A stretch of 64,000 nucleotides of DNA, taken from contig NC_054545.1 of NCBI RefSeq assembly GCF_017654505.1, positions 12,612,047-12,676,046 of the forward strand. The letters are read 5' to 3'. The position numbers and the translations under genes were made by a program. The notes beneath the pieces are model-generated. The model was not told the DNA's origin. It saw only the letters and a list, made by a program, of their open reading frames with translations, and did not search any database. This document shows positions 22,564 to 45,918 of this stretch, piece after piece. Positions within the stretch are counted from its first letter, which is position 1; every line of letters starts with the position of its first letter. This DNA is from Polyodon spathula. Lineage: Eukaryota > Chordata > Actinopteri > Acipenseriformes > Polyodontidae.

Positions 22564-24996
22564 TTTACTACACGTATGACATTCCTAAAAGAAAAACACT
22601 GTATAATGCTAATCAATAAAGCAATCTATACTGTCTTTTACCTGTTGAGAATTGTTTTTTTAAATGACAGACTCCAGAAATTAGACAAAGCCCTTCCTTT
22701 ATGTATTAACCTTGTTTATTGTGTTCTGCAAAATATGTCCGAATATTGTCACAGGCAACAACGTATTGTGTAAAGACTTGTATGGCTGATAGTTAACCGG
22801 TTACCGTTTTTATTCTACACGTTAGATGTCCATTGCCTCATGAAATAAATTCATTAGCAACGCAAGTCAACCTTTGGGGCCTTCTGACTGTACTTGTACA
22901 CAAAGACTACTGTAAATAAAACACAACTGTTCGAACTGTGTGTGGAAACAAACCTTTCTAATTTGCAGGATTTAAGTGGATTATAGAATTATCCCCCCCT
23001 TCGACTTCGTCTATGTTTTACTCAGTGGCAGAAGCCTGGACGCTCCCCAAGGTAACGAATCCATTATTTAAATTTGTAGTTTGATGGATTGCTGCTTGCG
23101 CTATTCCAGGAATATATACCCAAAGCGAATGAGCTATACGGAAGATGCAGAAATGAAAACATTTTGCTCCGTATACCACCCAGGGTGTACTTTAGAGGCA
23201 ATATATTTTCCTAATAGTTGTCACTGAAAATCAGAAAGGACCAGGGAAGCAACTGTTTCAGGATTCTTTTCACATAGCCTGCATTTTCAGGACAACTATC
23301 AAAAGCCCATTCATTGTTAGCTTTGATATAACACAGAGTGCCACTTCATACAGAAAATCGGTTTTGCGTTTAAACAAATCGATAGCATTTTTTTTTTTTT
23401 TTAAAGAAACATAAATAATTTTTGGGTTAAAGTTATTTATGTTCATTCTACATTGTTGACAAATCACGTTGTGTATACTCTTGTGTATATATGTGCTAAA
23501 TTAAAAAGGAGTAAGCAAACTCGAATCTTCAAAGTTGATTTGGTAACTTATTTACAGGGTAAACTTCTTGTTATTTATTTATTTATTTATACTATCCAGT
23601 GCTTTTTAAACATGTTCATAATTAAATTGCATAGCAATATAATGCACTTTGCAAAACGATAGTATTTTAGATTTACCTGCCTTTTAGGAGGATTTACAAT
23701 ACACTTGTCTCGGCCTGAGGTTGACGTCATTGTGTTTTAATTGAGGTAGATGTATGCTAAAATTATATAAAATCAACTTACTGTTAACAGCGAAGCAAAA
23801 TCGCACATCACCGTCTCACATTCTTCAAAGGTGCTGTTTGTATACAGGCCTACTGTATAGTTAGCAGATACCGTTATTGCCTCCAGAGCAGCTATAAACC
23901 CAATACGTGGTTCGAATCTTAACTCAGAGCGAGGCAGAAATTTGAACTTTCCACTTATCACCTGCTGTGTTCTAAGAGCTCACAAAATAATACCTATTAC
24001 AAAAGCCGACGTCATACAGGTTTGCTTTGGATGAAGATGTCAGGTGAGATATGATCATTAGTCTCTGTGTGCGTTTGCGATATCAACTGCAGATATACAA
24101 GCATTGCGTGCGCATATAACAGTCCTCGTTATAACCTCATAGAAGTCCTATGAAAATATGTCGGATACATTATTGTGCTACCCCACTGCTGTGTTCCTAA
24201 AGGTTAGATATTAAAACAATTTTAGCAATTTATAAATTAGCTTTATTTCTGGGCACATACTTACCTTTTTAGATGATTACCTTTTTAGACAAGTCAGGGA
24301 TTTTGAATGAGACTTTTTTTGTGTTTTTGTCTCAGTTATATGAATAATTATTCCTGTTGTTCCCACCATATGACGGAATAGATGGTACAGCACGTGGATT
24401 ACACCCACCCACCCCCGTGTGTTACTACGAAAGTAAGTAGCGTGACAAAGTACAGTGTATGAGAAGATAATGTACCATTCTGCCTTGTTAAAAATCGCGG
24501 TAAACACATTTATAATATCATTCATTTAAAAAAAGTTCCTAATGCAAGTAACCTATTGATTTCATGTATTCTAAAACATCGTTGTCTTATTGTTATATGT
24601 AACTATACAAATGATTATGCGGTCGAAACAATAAATCGTATCAACTCAGGTTAGACAGATGCAAGGCTAAACACGTTGTAAATTATTTTTAACACCACCA
24701 GCACGAAACCCCCTAATTTATAAAACATGCGTCTAAATGACACTTAGCTTAGACTAATTATGGCGCAACTATCCTTATTTACTTCATAAGGAAAATATCG
24801 ACGATTAAGAGCATAACCTGTTGTGTTGCCTTTTAAAGGGAAATCGCGTGCTGTGCACTCTATTTGTGTACTAAACATATTTGAAATAGATGAGATGCAC
24901 TGCAGTATAAATTTAGCCTGAAGGGGTCGCAGTTTCAACAAAGATCAATTTTAATCGAATCGTTTTACGCTTGCAAAGTTTTAATCTTACAGCTTC

Positions 24997-24997
<1 letters not shown>

Positions 24998-25044
<47 letters not shown>
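24998..25044. repeat. (CA)n microsatellite
   Basis: About 23 CA units. Confidence 0.95.
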
Positions 25045-25048
<4 letters not shown>

Positions 25049-25431
25049 AACCCATACATTATGCAAGTCAGCATGAACGTGGTATAACAAAATAAACCTG
25101 TTCTCTGTCTAATTATACAATGCATCCTTGCTTGTCACACTGTAAATGCATTTGTATTACTGTCCTGTGTTAACACATCAGACTATAGTTTTAAAAACAA
25201 TAATATTTAAAGAAATAGTTGGGTATGTGGGAGGAAATTATTAAAATCTGTTTTGTGATGTTAACAGCCAGGATGGTGTGAGTTAGTGGGTGAATGATTT
25301 TTATTTGTTTTGTTTTCTTATAAACAATAGTCGTGGTTGTAACAATATCAGTTGCTGGGATCATCGTTCGTCTTCATTTCGAAAACATTTTGACTGTGTG
25401 TGTGAGACATTGGCAGCTGATATATTTTAGA

Positions 25432-25432
<1 letters not shown>

Positions 25433-25482
<50 letters not shown>
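25433..25482. repeat. (GA)n microsatellite
   Basis: About 25 GA units; a purine tract. Confidence 0.95.
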
Positions 25483-25485
<3 letters not shown>

Positions 25486-26740
25486 CAACTTTTTACATTT
25501 TAGGGACTAATTTAAGTTAGAAATTGAATTAATAAGATAGGACCCTTACAGTAATAAAACGGGTATTTGTTTTTCCATGGCAAGGATGCTACATTCATTT
25601 TATAAAATGTCTGGTCTGTGTAGGCCTGAATATACGCAAAGTGTTAGGCAGCATTTCAAACTGGGTGTTAAAGCCGCGTTACAGTTGGTTTTAGAAGTGG
25701 CTCATTGTAACTGTTTAACTGTTGCTAAAAAAAGCTTTTTTTTAATGGTGTATAGACTTGAGGTTGCGACGTATTTTACCAGATACCGTTGCCAATAGAT
25801 TGAAGTAGTGTGTTTGTGGTATTGTGGTCTGAAGCAGTACTCGATGTGGATAATTTTGCATCAAAGATGAATGTAATATATTATTTGGTTACAGATCAGC
25901 TTTCATCAATATACAAAATTATGAACATGTGTGATTATCCAAACTATTAATGTGTACCGGGTACAACATGTCATTATCTATTTACAAACAAAAAATGGAT
26001 GCTTTATCACGAAACATTTCTTTATTAAACACAATATACCTATGTGCAACGGTCTCACTGTGGAGACGTTATCACAGTAACGTTTTCTACTGCCTAAAAA
26101 CGTCACTCTCTGTGTTTAGTGCGTCGAGCTAAATGTACTGGCCGAAAACAAAACCTGCTATGTCACAATATGCACGATTGCATCCCATTTAACAAAATCC
26201 AAACACTTCCATAACGCTTGCTTATACCACACACGGAGAGACAGGGTTGTAGTGATATAGTGTACTACAATTATCCACACAGGCGTGCATGCTACATAAG
26301 CATGGACATTTTGGTGTATAGGCTAGCTATACACAGACTAAAATCAAATAACCTCTTAAGTGTGTTACTCATCTGAAGTCTGACCTGTTGGTCTCCTAAC
26401 TGATAAAGTCGATTGTAGACTTTCGAGTGAGTGTGAACGCGATTACAGCAATACACCCAAAGTAAATGTTTTGCTTCTGACGTTGTTCGGAATTCGCACA
26501 TCTGTCTCTTTCAGAAGTCCATGTGTTGCTGAAAGACAGGGACTAGTTTTCAACAGAAGGGATTTATCCAGGAATCCTGCAAAGATTCCAATACAATATT
26601 TAGTTAGCTTTTAAACAGTCAATGCTTTGCTGTTTGGACTTTGTTTTAAAATGGCAAGGATGAAATTAAGAAGTGTAGCTCTAATGTATACGTATCAGAC
26701 AGCAACATATGGTGTATCTATTTCCAAGAAATACATTTTA

Positions 26741-26743
<3 letters not shown>

Positions 26744-26793
<50 letters not shown>

Positions 26794-26811
26794 ATATTTA
26801 TATATATATAT
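26744..26811. repeat. (TA)n microsatellite
   Basis: TA tract with short interruptions at its right end. Confidence 0.95.
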
Positions 26812-28280
26812 AAAGTCCAGACTGTAAACAGTCTCCGCTTGCACAGTCCCTAGTGCTCATAATAAATAAAAATTGACGTCTCGTGTTTTTTTTATGAATA
26901 AATAAAGGCAATACGATGTCATCAAAGTGCGAAAAAGAGAGAAAACTGTTCGAAAGACTCGCACAATATCTTTGGTGGAATAATTTTGCTGGTGTTCTGT
27001 ATAAAATACACAGAACCACCGCATGCGTCTTTATTGTCATCAAATAACCACCAACTCCACGGGAAAAAAACCCCAGTCTGTTTAATAAACGATATGGTTT
27101 AAAAAGAAATAAATAAATAAAAAATATGGAAAGCCAATCTGAACACTTTAACAAATACAAAAATGTCTGTAAATCCGTATGAAATAAGCAGTTCTTACTG
27201 GAATTCATAGTTGATTCATGGGCGCTATTTCCAAGCTGATTTAGACATCTGTAAGTAACACTATTTCAAATCGCTTACTGCTACTTTCCTGCCATAAAAA
27301 TAAAATATAATAATATAGTATATCATTTGATAACGCCTAGTGACCGATACGTTGTTGTTGGGCCTATAGGTGAAAAAACAAACAAACAAACAAAAAAAAG
27401 TTTAAATTATTACTCGAAAAATGATTAATTATTATCTAAACATGTATTGCACTACTATTATATATTTGCTATTGTTAGCTACCATAACAAAAGAAAACTC
27501 AAACATTTTATTGAGGTTAAACATTGGACTCTAAATGTACGTAGGTAAAAATGGAAAACACGATACGTAATGCATAATTCATCAGTCTGTATTATTGTTA
27601 TGAAATGCGTTAAATTCGCAGTCTAAGACTCAGAGATATTGTCATCATATCATACCTTTATAGAGTTCCTGTTTATTGTTTGTACAATGTATAGTGTTTG
27701 TACAGAAGTGAAACCGGTTTATAACGGTATGCATTGCATTTATTAACGAAAAAATAACAATAGCCAAATCTGTGGCTCTTATACTATGAGTTATTCCAGT
27801 TGGTATTATCATATGATACAGGATTACTCTGGTTGTGGATGTTATATGATACGGCTAAGGGTAGCCAAACAACATGAACTGTGACTAAAACTAAAATTTG
27901 AACTGTTAATATACGTAGTAAACGTGTTAACATTTTGTATAGTTTTTTTTTTTTTGCCTAGAGAATTGGCCTAGAAAATATCATACATCGATAAGTCGGG
28001 AATATACAACTACAGAATTATTTACACAAAACATTGAAGTTAAAAAACAAATAATAATATTTTATTGCAAAATCATTTACTAGACTATATTTAGGCTACT
28101 TCAAGTTGCTGCTTAATGATTTAAAAAATATAAAAGCTGGTCTACATTAAACTGAGTCCTTGTTTGCTGATCGCAGAATGACCAGATCGCGGTGTATTTG
28201 CTCAATCACACTTTTCGCAGGACAACAATCCATATCGTGAGATGTAATTATTGATATAATTATTTGCCAATGGACGCTTG

Positions 28281-28560
28281 TAAGTACCTAATGACATTTC
28301 TCCTGAACACCGAGTGGGTACATGAAGCGGGAGCCAATGATTTGTATCAAAGAATAATGGCAAATGAATGACCCAGCGCCGTGACCACCAATAGAGGAAA
28401 TACGTGAATTAAATATTGACAAACAAGTTATCCTTGATATCAAAACTTGATTGTTTTGAGTTGCCCAGCCGAGACTCATACCCCGCTACAGACTGGCTGT
28501 GGATGTGACCTTTGTTATTTCAGCCCACACTAAGCACCTCAGTGGAAACAAGTTGAGCAC
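28281..28560. promoter_or_regulatory. Candidate PAX9 upstream regulatory element
   Basis: Repeat-free stretch of balanced composition about 2.7 kb upstream of the PAX9 start. It has a one-mismatch GLI site GACCACCAA at 28383-28391, ATTA-type motifs, and TGACCTTTG (nuclear receptor type) near 28507. PAX9 in sclerotome depends on Shh, so the motif is plausible. Motifs are seen; function is inferred. Confidence 0.3.
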
Positions 28561-30700
28561 GTTCACTTCTGATAAACATTATCTTTAAACCACTGGAGAC
28601 CGAAATAAGGAAAGCGAGCTCTTCCGACAGGGGCACGTCAGCAACACACATCGAGAAAGCGAGCGAGAGAAAGGAGAGAAAGAGATAGGAAGAAATAAAG
28701 ACAAAACAGCCAGCGAAGGTTATAAAGTCATCGGTAAGAAAACACAGCTGAAAGGGTAGCCATATTGCAATGTATTTAGACAAGAAATTGGTTTATGCGG
28801 AAGCAACGTGTGGGGGAAAGACGGTACAATTGTAAGATACATAAATTGGCATTGTATTTAAATAGGACTGCTTCATAAGGGTAATACGAGAACACAAAGG
28901 GCGCGTTTAAATCAACAGATTACTTTGAACTGCAAAGAAACGAGCGAGCAAGAACTACATGGGAACAAATCTGTAAGAGAGAGGTTAGAAATAATAAGAA
29001 ACAACACGAATAAATAATAGTTAAACGGCAGATGTATGAACCTTGAGGGTGGTGGAACTGCATTGTAAACAGGAAACGAGACAATGTTTGAGTGACACAG
29101 AAATAAATAGGCTGAACTCAGACACTGCAATTATTATGCATTCAAACGCGCAAAAACAGAAACCATGCATTTCCAAGCAAATTTATAATGACTTAAAGGA
29201 TTTTTCTTTTAAGTCGATGAACGGGCTGTATTCCAGGCCTATGTGTTCTAGGCTACATGGTTCCATTTCTGTGGGATTCATATGTCTTTATTAGATAAGG
29301 GTTAAAGTTATTAATGTATTATGAAGTGTGGCAACGATAGATAGGCCTACTGGACTATTTGCACGATTTAAACCAAAGCCTAAAGTTTTTGTAAGAGGAA
29401 AGACAAAAAAGAATATTTTTCGTACCAATTATGTTGGCTATATTAATGGAGATTATATTTGCCGCACTTAGAAGGGATTCTAAGTGTTGGGGTTTTATCA
29501 ACACAAAACAGAAGAGAATAAACAAACACCTATAAATACGAAGTAAATACAAGCCAACCAGTTTACCATTTTAAAAAAGCGACCATGTTGAATAAAAAAA
29601 CTAACAAGATATATATATATATATATATATATCTATATATATAAATCATACATTTATGTTAAAGCTTAGTTGTTTCCAAGAAATCAACAGTCAGTTTTAA
29701 TTGCATTTATTACGTTTATAACTGATATGATTACATTTGTAAAAACAAAGCACAGTTTTTAGTTAATATTTTATAACAAACAAAATTGTATTGTGTACCG
29801 GTTGCATCATGTAGTCCTTAAATCTATTTCATTAAAAAAGAATACCCGACTCTTGCCATCCTTAACTTTACTGGCAAACATGACCTTTTTTCTATATCCT
29901 TAGCATAACTCAATGTAACTTCGTTAAGTGTTGCATTCTGAAACCTCGGCATGAAACAAAACTTGCTCTAATATTCGGTCATTAAACTAAGTGATGCAGG
30001 AAATATGTACGCTAACCTTGCTAAATTACTCCCAAAGGTCATTTTGCAGATAAAAATAAAACAACATACAAAAAAACATAAAGTCGATCATTAATTCGTT
30101 CATTTCAAACAACTTACTGTAACTCGAAGCGATAACCCGTTGTCTTGCAGTAAGAAGAGTTGGTATTTATTAAATTTAGAAATTTAGTTTATTTTAATAT
30201 AGAATTATTACATTAAAAAAAAAAAACAATATATAACTTTAAATAATCATGATTACAATACACAGTAAGGTTAAAACGAAAGTTTATCGTGGCAGATATC
30301 TGAACAGCGCCAAATAAATATTACAGTTAAAATCCTATAAGTAAGTTTGACAATAATATCGCCTATATATTGCACACATAAATGCACAACAATTCAAATA
30401 TTCTTATTATAATGGGTAAAATTAACCAAATGAATTAAAAAGTGCAATAAACTAAAATGTTATATGTTTTAGATCTGTATTTTCAAAAATAATTTGTTGC
30501 TTAAGATAATTTATTTGATGTTTGGGATATTGTGGACAGATACAGTGCCAGTATTGTACAGACATACATTTGCGTATCATATAAGTCTATGTATTGACTG
30601 TTTATAACATAAATACAAAGCGTTACATTATTTGAATAAACTTACCATTCCTAATGTACGTTGTAAAGTAGCCTATAGCTTTGTATAGAGGTTGGCAGTA
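28561..30700. other. PAX9 upstream flank
   Basis: No gene recognised. Contains a (TA)n at 29609-29644; the rest is AT-rich unique sequence. An alternative 5' noncoding PAX9 exon, known in mammals, could be here but is not visible. Confidence 0.4.
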
Positions 30701-30770
30701 TGTTGGGCATGCCTGTTCGGATAAAGGACAAGAAATCTCCACCATTGTGCTGCCATGTCAATTTCACTGG

Positions 30771-30775
30771 CCAAT
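30771..30775 (+). promoter_or_regulatory. CCAAT box upstream of PAX9
   Basis: GGCCAATAGG, a good NF-Y site, about 300 bases upstream of the PAX9 ATG. The following 30780-31074 stretch is the likely core promoter and 5' UTR; no TATA box is evident. Confidence 0.4.
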
Positions 30776-31074
30776 AGGAGCAGGTCTGTTGCAAGTCCCG
30801 TCTGTTTACAGGCTACTCAACGGTGAGTGACAGGCAAAGTTACAGAAGTCCGGCCCATTCTGGTATTAGATTGTAATGTAAGTCAGACGTCTCTCTCATC
30901 AGGAAACAGATCCCGATTTTACTCCTCATGCTACGATCTTTATTACTCGGATAGTGGATAACAGACTTTCTCCCAACACTTGCATTTGCACTCTGGAGAG
31001 AAGGAGTTCTGGAAACTGAAACACTTGTAAAGTCATTCCGAAAACACCGGGTCATTATTGGTGTACTAAACGCA

Positions 31075-41067
<9,993 letters not shown>

Positions 41068-43525
41068 CACACATTCCCCACTGAAAACAACTTTGGGGGG
41101 CCCACACTTGGCACAGTGAGGTGTCCACTGTTTTGCCTTCTCCAATTCAATGATTCTTACACCCTTTGAGGACCTTCAGAAAATTTTTTTTTCATATAAG
41201 CCCTGTTTTGAGCGCAACAGAGGTTTTGCCCAGTCCAATTCCCAAGCCAAGTGGCCTCCAAACTAGAGCAGCGCTATAGAGCGAGTTTACCTGTGAATTC
41301 CAGGTTTCAACACTGGACTTGTATACAATTTTACGGAAGCACATGTTATACCCAGATAATGGTATAAAGAACATATTTGATGTCTCATTAGAAAGTAATA
41401 TTGGTGGTATGATCAAAGTGTTTATGTGAAGGTGATTTGATAGATTGTACTGTGTGGAATACTGGTACACAAAAACTGATTATCTTGTTCTTAGCCCTTG
41501 TGCACTTAAGCAATAATGTAACCTTTCTTCCATAAATCAGTTTAGTAATATCATATTTTAACACACCTGGTACCGATAGGTTTAAGGTTCAAATTTGATT
41601 TCAAGGTTACCAAAACAAACAATCAAACAAAACACCATGTGAGAGAACTTCTTTTGCTTCTGAATTCAGTTTCCTGAAAGAGTTACAGGTACTTGGTCCA
41701 TTTTGGATTTTTGTTTTCACAAGGTCACAATTATTTATTATGGGATCACAATGAGCATTGAAAAATAAGTGCAATTATGGTGGTGCGACACCAAGCAAAG
41801 ATTTTATGTCCAGCTAGTTAGTTAGTCGCCTATCTGCAAACTTGGCATGCCACCGTCAGACTGTATTTATTAAAGAACAGTAATACCAAGATTGTTTTAA
41901 TCTGATCATGCTCAGTTGCTTTCTAAAATCCACCTTTACTGAGTATTTTACAGCAATAGCCCAAACCCAAAGTCTATTACATGTAAATTAAGATTTACAG
42001 TACATTTTGACTGCAACAGCAGGAATTGGTAAAATACTACAGGTTTTATCTATACAGTATACTGTATTTAAAACCTTTGTTTGTATGCAAGAATAACATT
42101 ACCTTGCATTGAAAATACAAGGTACAAAGACTGCATGAAAGCTAAAAGTGACATGGTCTATTTATGTGTAAATACCATAATGTAATTGTGAAGACTGTTT
42201 AGCAGAAAGACTGTGACGGTTGTTTTTGATTTCTAAGCTGTACTTGACTGAGGTTAAACGATAATGTATCTTATGTTGTTTGTAAATACAAAGGACCAAA
42301 TTTATTTTCTTAAACTGCCATTAAGTCTCTGCTTCGCTTTACTGTCCCCGACTTCCTTTCTACAACTTTACTCCTCCCTGTTTTGCAAACCTGCTCTCCT
42401 CTCTCTTTGTTAATACAGTGCTACATTTTATTTTGAAATGGAAAGGGCATTTGAAGCTTTTTTTTTTTTTTAAAGGGCATTTTCTTTCTTTAGCAGATCG
42501 ACAGAAAAAAAAAAATCAATTAGCCAAGTAAATCCCTCGGACAAAAGCTGAACCACTGACACCACAAGGGTACAAATGAAATTAAAAAGCAATTAATAAA
42601 ACTGTTAGAGGTTCCATAATGCAATGCTTTTGTTTGAAACCTCTAATTAGGGGTTCCCAATATGAAGTATCACATTGTGGACGTCTCAGTTTTTCTTTTA
42701 GAAATTCAAATCAATATAATATGTCCAGTAAATACATTCTGAATTTGAATGCTGCTTTATAAAGAAATATGGCCCTGAAATAATTTTTTAATGGTTTATT
42801 TCCTTCATTCAGAACAAGTATATAATTCTCTAAAATACTGCATACTTTAACAGAATGCAACCAAGACAAATGACTGGAAAATTCCTGAGTCCCAATTGAG
42901 ATAATGCCATTGTTTTATATATACATACCTATTTAATTAATTATCCATACATTACCTTAATGTGAACTAAATGTGGACCAAAAGCAGACTTTTGCCAACA
43001 CCACTGTGAAACTGAGCTGCCTTATCTTTTCTGGTCAACATTTTCTGAACACATTTAAGCAGAAATAGTCATTTCCAGCTTTTCCTTTAATATATAGCTT
43101 TAAATGAATGTAAGGGCAGCTCGCTGTAAGGTTTACATTGATGTAAATATTTATTTGTGTGTATGTATACTGGTGGTGGTGCTGAGTACCGAGTTATTTA
43201 AATGTAATTAGTTATTATTTTTAATATAGTTTCTGCATTATTTGTAGTTTATAAAGCCACACAAAAGGTGCATTTACAGAGGTCTGACTGTATATTTAGA
43301 GACACAAACATGCTTAAATTGGGCAAAAAATAAATAAAAAAATTGTACTCAAGTTCTATTAAAATTAGTTATCTAAATCCAATTTGTTATTCATGAAACC
43401 TTTCTAGGGTGATTATAAAGAGAGTTTAAAATGTATTCTCTCTCTGTTGTTGCAGTCTTGTATAGAATTGGTTTCAAAACATTTGAGTGCCCAAACAAAT
43501 TCTGGACACCTGATTTCAACTAAGA

Positions 43526-43581
<56 letters not shown>
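43526..43581. repeat. (TAA)n microsatellite
   Basis: About 18 trinucleotide units. Confidence 0.95.
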
Positions 43582-45841
43582 CTCTTCAGCATTCTGCATT
43601 AAACAGTGTGCTTTTAGATCTCCTTTGTATGTAATTAACTCGCAGCAAGAGACCCAGAAAGTCTATCCAGATGCTGAAGGTAACTAAAGTGGCCAAGGTA
43701 ATGACTTTTCAGATATGGGTATTTACAACTCTTTTAATTTCATTGTATCACACCACACCCAATTAAATCTATAGAAAATGTAATGTCTCTGAAATTCTTC
43801 TAGTTTAGAAGTGAACGTGTTAGGTTTATTTTTTTCATGATGAACAAATTACAGAATCCTGGTACAAAATCAACTAGCATTTTGCAAAATTTGGCAAATC
43901 TTTTGCCATGTACAGTAAATGCACCTTTTGACATTTCACACTATAGAATGAAAAGAATGACCCTTTGAGAACTATGCATAACACAAAGACATCTTTATAA
44001 AATATATCATGGAAAAATGGCATTGTACTGCTAATATTCCATTAGAACATATGGAATAAAGATTTTCCATGAGGTTAAAACATACCTTTTTTCAAAGGTT
44101 TCTACATGAGAAACACAAGGTGAGCTTGCATTTGAAAGGCTGACAAAGGACAATCAACCCAATATGGAAACTAACATTCTAACAGAATTATAAAACATAC
44201 AGTTGTGAAGCAAAAAGACACTTCCGTCATTTTCATTATTGCTTCTAATTCTACTTTCCAATCTGGATTATTGAATGTGTTGTTTGTCTAGCTATTTTAT
44301 CCTCAGCATTATTTATCATCAGTTCACTCATCATGTACAGTAGTTATTTAATTTTTTATTTGTACAAAATCTCAACAACGTCAAATATATATTTTTGACC
44401 AAACACATATTAGTAAAAAGACAAATAATTGCAATTATTATTCTTATTATTATGAAAATGGAAAAAAAATCAAGATCAGTAGTGCTGTAATAGCTGTAGA
44501 CTGAGATAATATGAACGGTCTGGAGTATACATCATTTAAGGAAAGGCACGGAGCTTCAGTTTTGGTCAGTACTTGTCACAGTAATTAGACTAGCAAGTTA
44601 ATTTTCATTCACTAGAGTAGAGCAATTCCTTTCTGTTAGCAATCGTCTGGGCAAACGCCAGCAAAGAAAGTTATCTGTCTGCAGTTTTGAGTTTTCGGTA
44701 TAGTATATAATCCAGTTCAACTGGCCATGCTATGACCTTTTCTTGTTAAAACATATATGGTTTTTTTCATATATACTGTGGTTAGAAACTAAAAGACTTT
44801 TCGCCAACAGTTCTGATTTTCAATCCTAGCTGAACCCTGTGTTCCTCCCATACAAGGAACATCCCAGTAAGGTGTAGTCTCAACTTATTAATTATGAGAA
44901 TTGAATGTTAATCTATTTTTTTATTTAACGTTTCTATTCACTTAAATGTTACAAAGTGTTCTCATGAAGTAGACCATAAACCAGGAAGCCCATGCAGTGG
45001 TGTCACTTCTTGTGCACATTTTGTCTGACTCACATTTGAAGGGATTTTTGCAAAACTGGTTTGCCCACTCCTAGTGCTAACAAGAGAGTACAGTCAAATA
45101 GCAAGCCATCTCACGTTATGCATGTGATTTTTAAACAACTAAAACACATTTATTTAAGTGCTTTGCTGAACCTACAATTGACCACAATACTGTATATTAC
45201 TAAGGTATTGAACAAAAATAAACTAAAAAAAAAAGAGTAAATCACTGTTGTATTTTGGATCAGAAATAAAACAAAATAATTGGTAAAATAGGGTTCAAAC
45301 AATATCAGAGCCCTAGAAATGTTATTGCTTAGTTCTCAAAGGTTCATACTTGAATTTTATTAGAAATATTCAAAATTCAGAGCTTTTGTGAAAGAGGATT
45401 CTTGCTTTTATGGTAATCCTAAACGTTTCCTTGTATAAGCCAATGTGTCTAATTCAAAGCTGAAATCGTGTTTCTATTGGATGGTCATCATAAGGCTGTA
45501 TCTGTATATATGTATAAAGCCTTTTTTATTTTTATATCTCAAATGCTCTAAATTAAAAATATTGGAAGTTATTAAGCATCTTGTTTTTATTTCCCTGTAA
45601 CTAAAAAGATAAATGTTTGTCATCATTTCTTGATTATGCAGTAGTTCTGGATGGTGTACTGTTTGCACATATAATACAAGGTTGAGACTTTAACCCTTTG
45701 TTGCTTTTGATCCAGTTTTATTTCAGGATTTAAAATGTTGCTAGTAAGATGCGCTTGATTATTTTTATGCTGATCATCTTATAGTATATTTCTCTTTTTT
45801 TCTTTTTGACAACAACAAAAAAAAAAGACCTAGATAGGAGT

Positions 45842-45843
<2 letters not shown>

Positions 45844-45917
<74 letters not shown>
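45844..45917. repeat. Poly(G) tract, 74 bases
   Basis: Uninterrupted run of 74 G on the plus strand; poly-Pro ORFs on the minus strand here are artefacts of it. Confidence 0.95.

Positions 45918-45918
<1 letters not shown>

Noticed and set aside
23840..23930. tRNA-like B box GGTTCGAATC
   Set aside because: No matching A box, acceptor stem or anticodon arm at the right spacing.
26798..27208. 136-codon minus-strand ORF
   Set aside because: Low-complexity Phe/Leu-rich translation, no domain, starts in TA repeat, no splice or promoter support.
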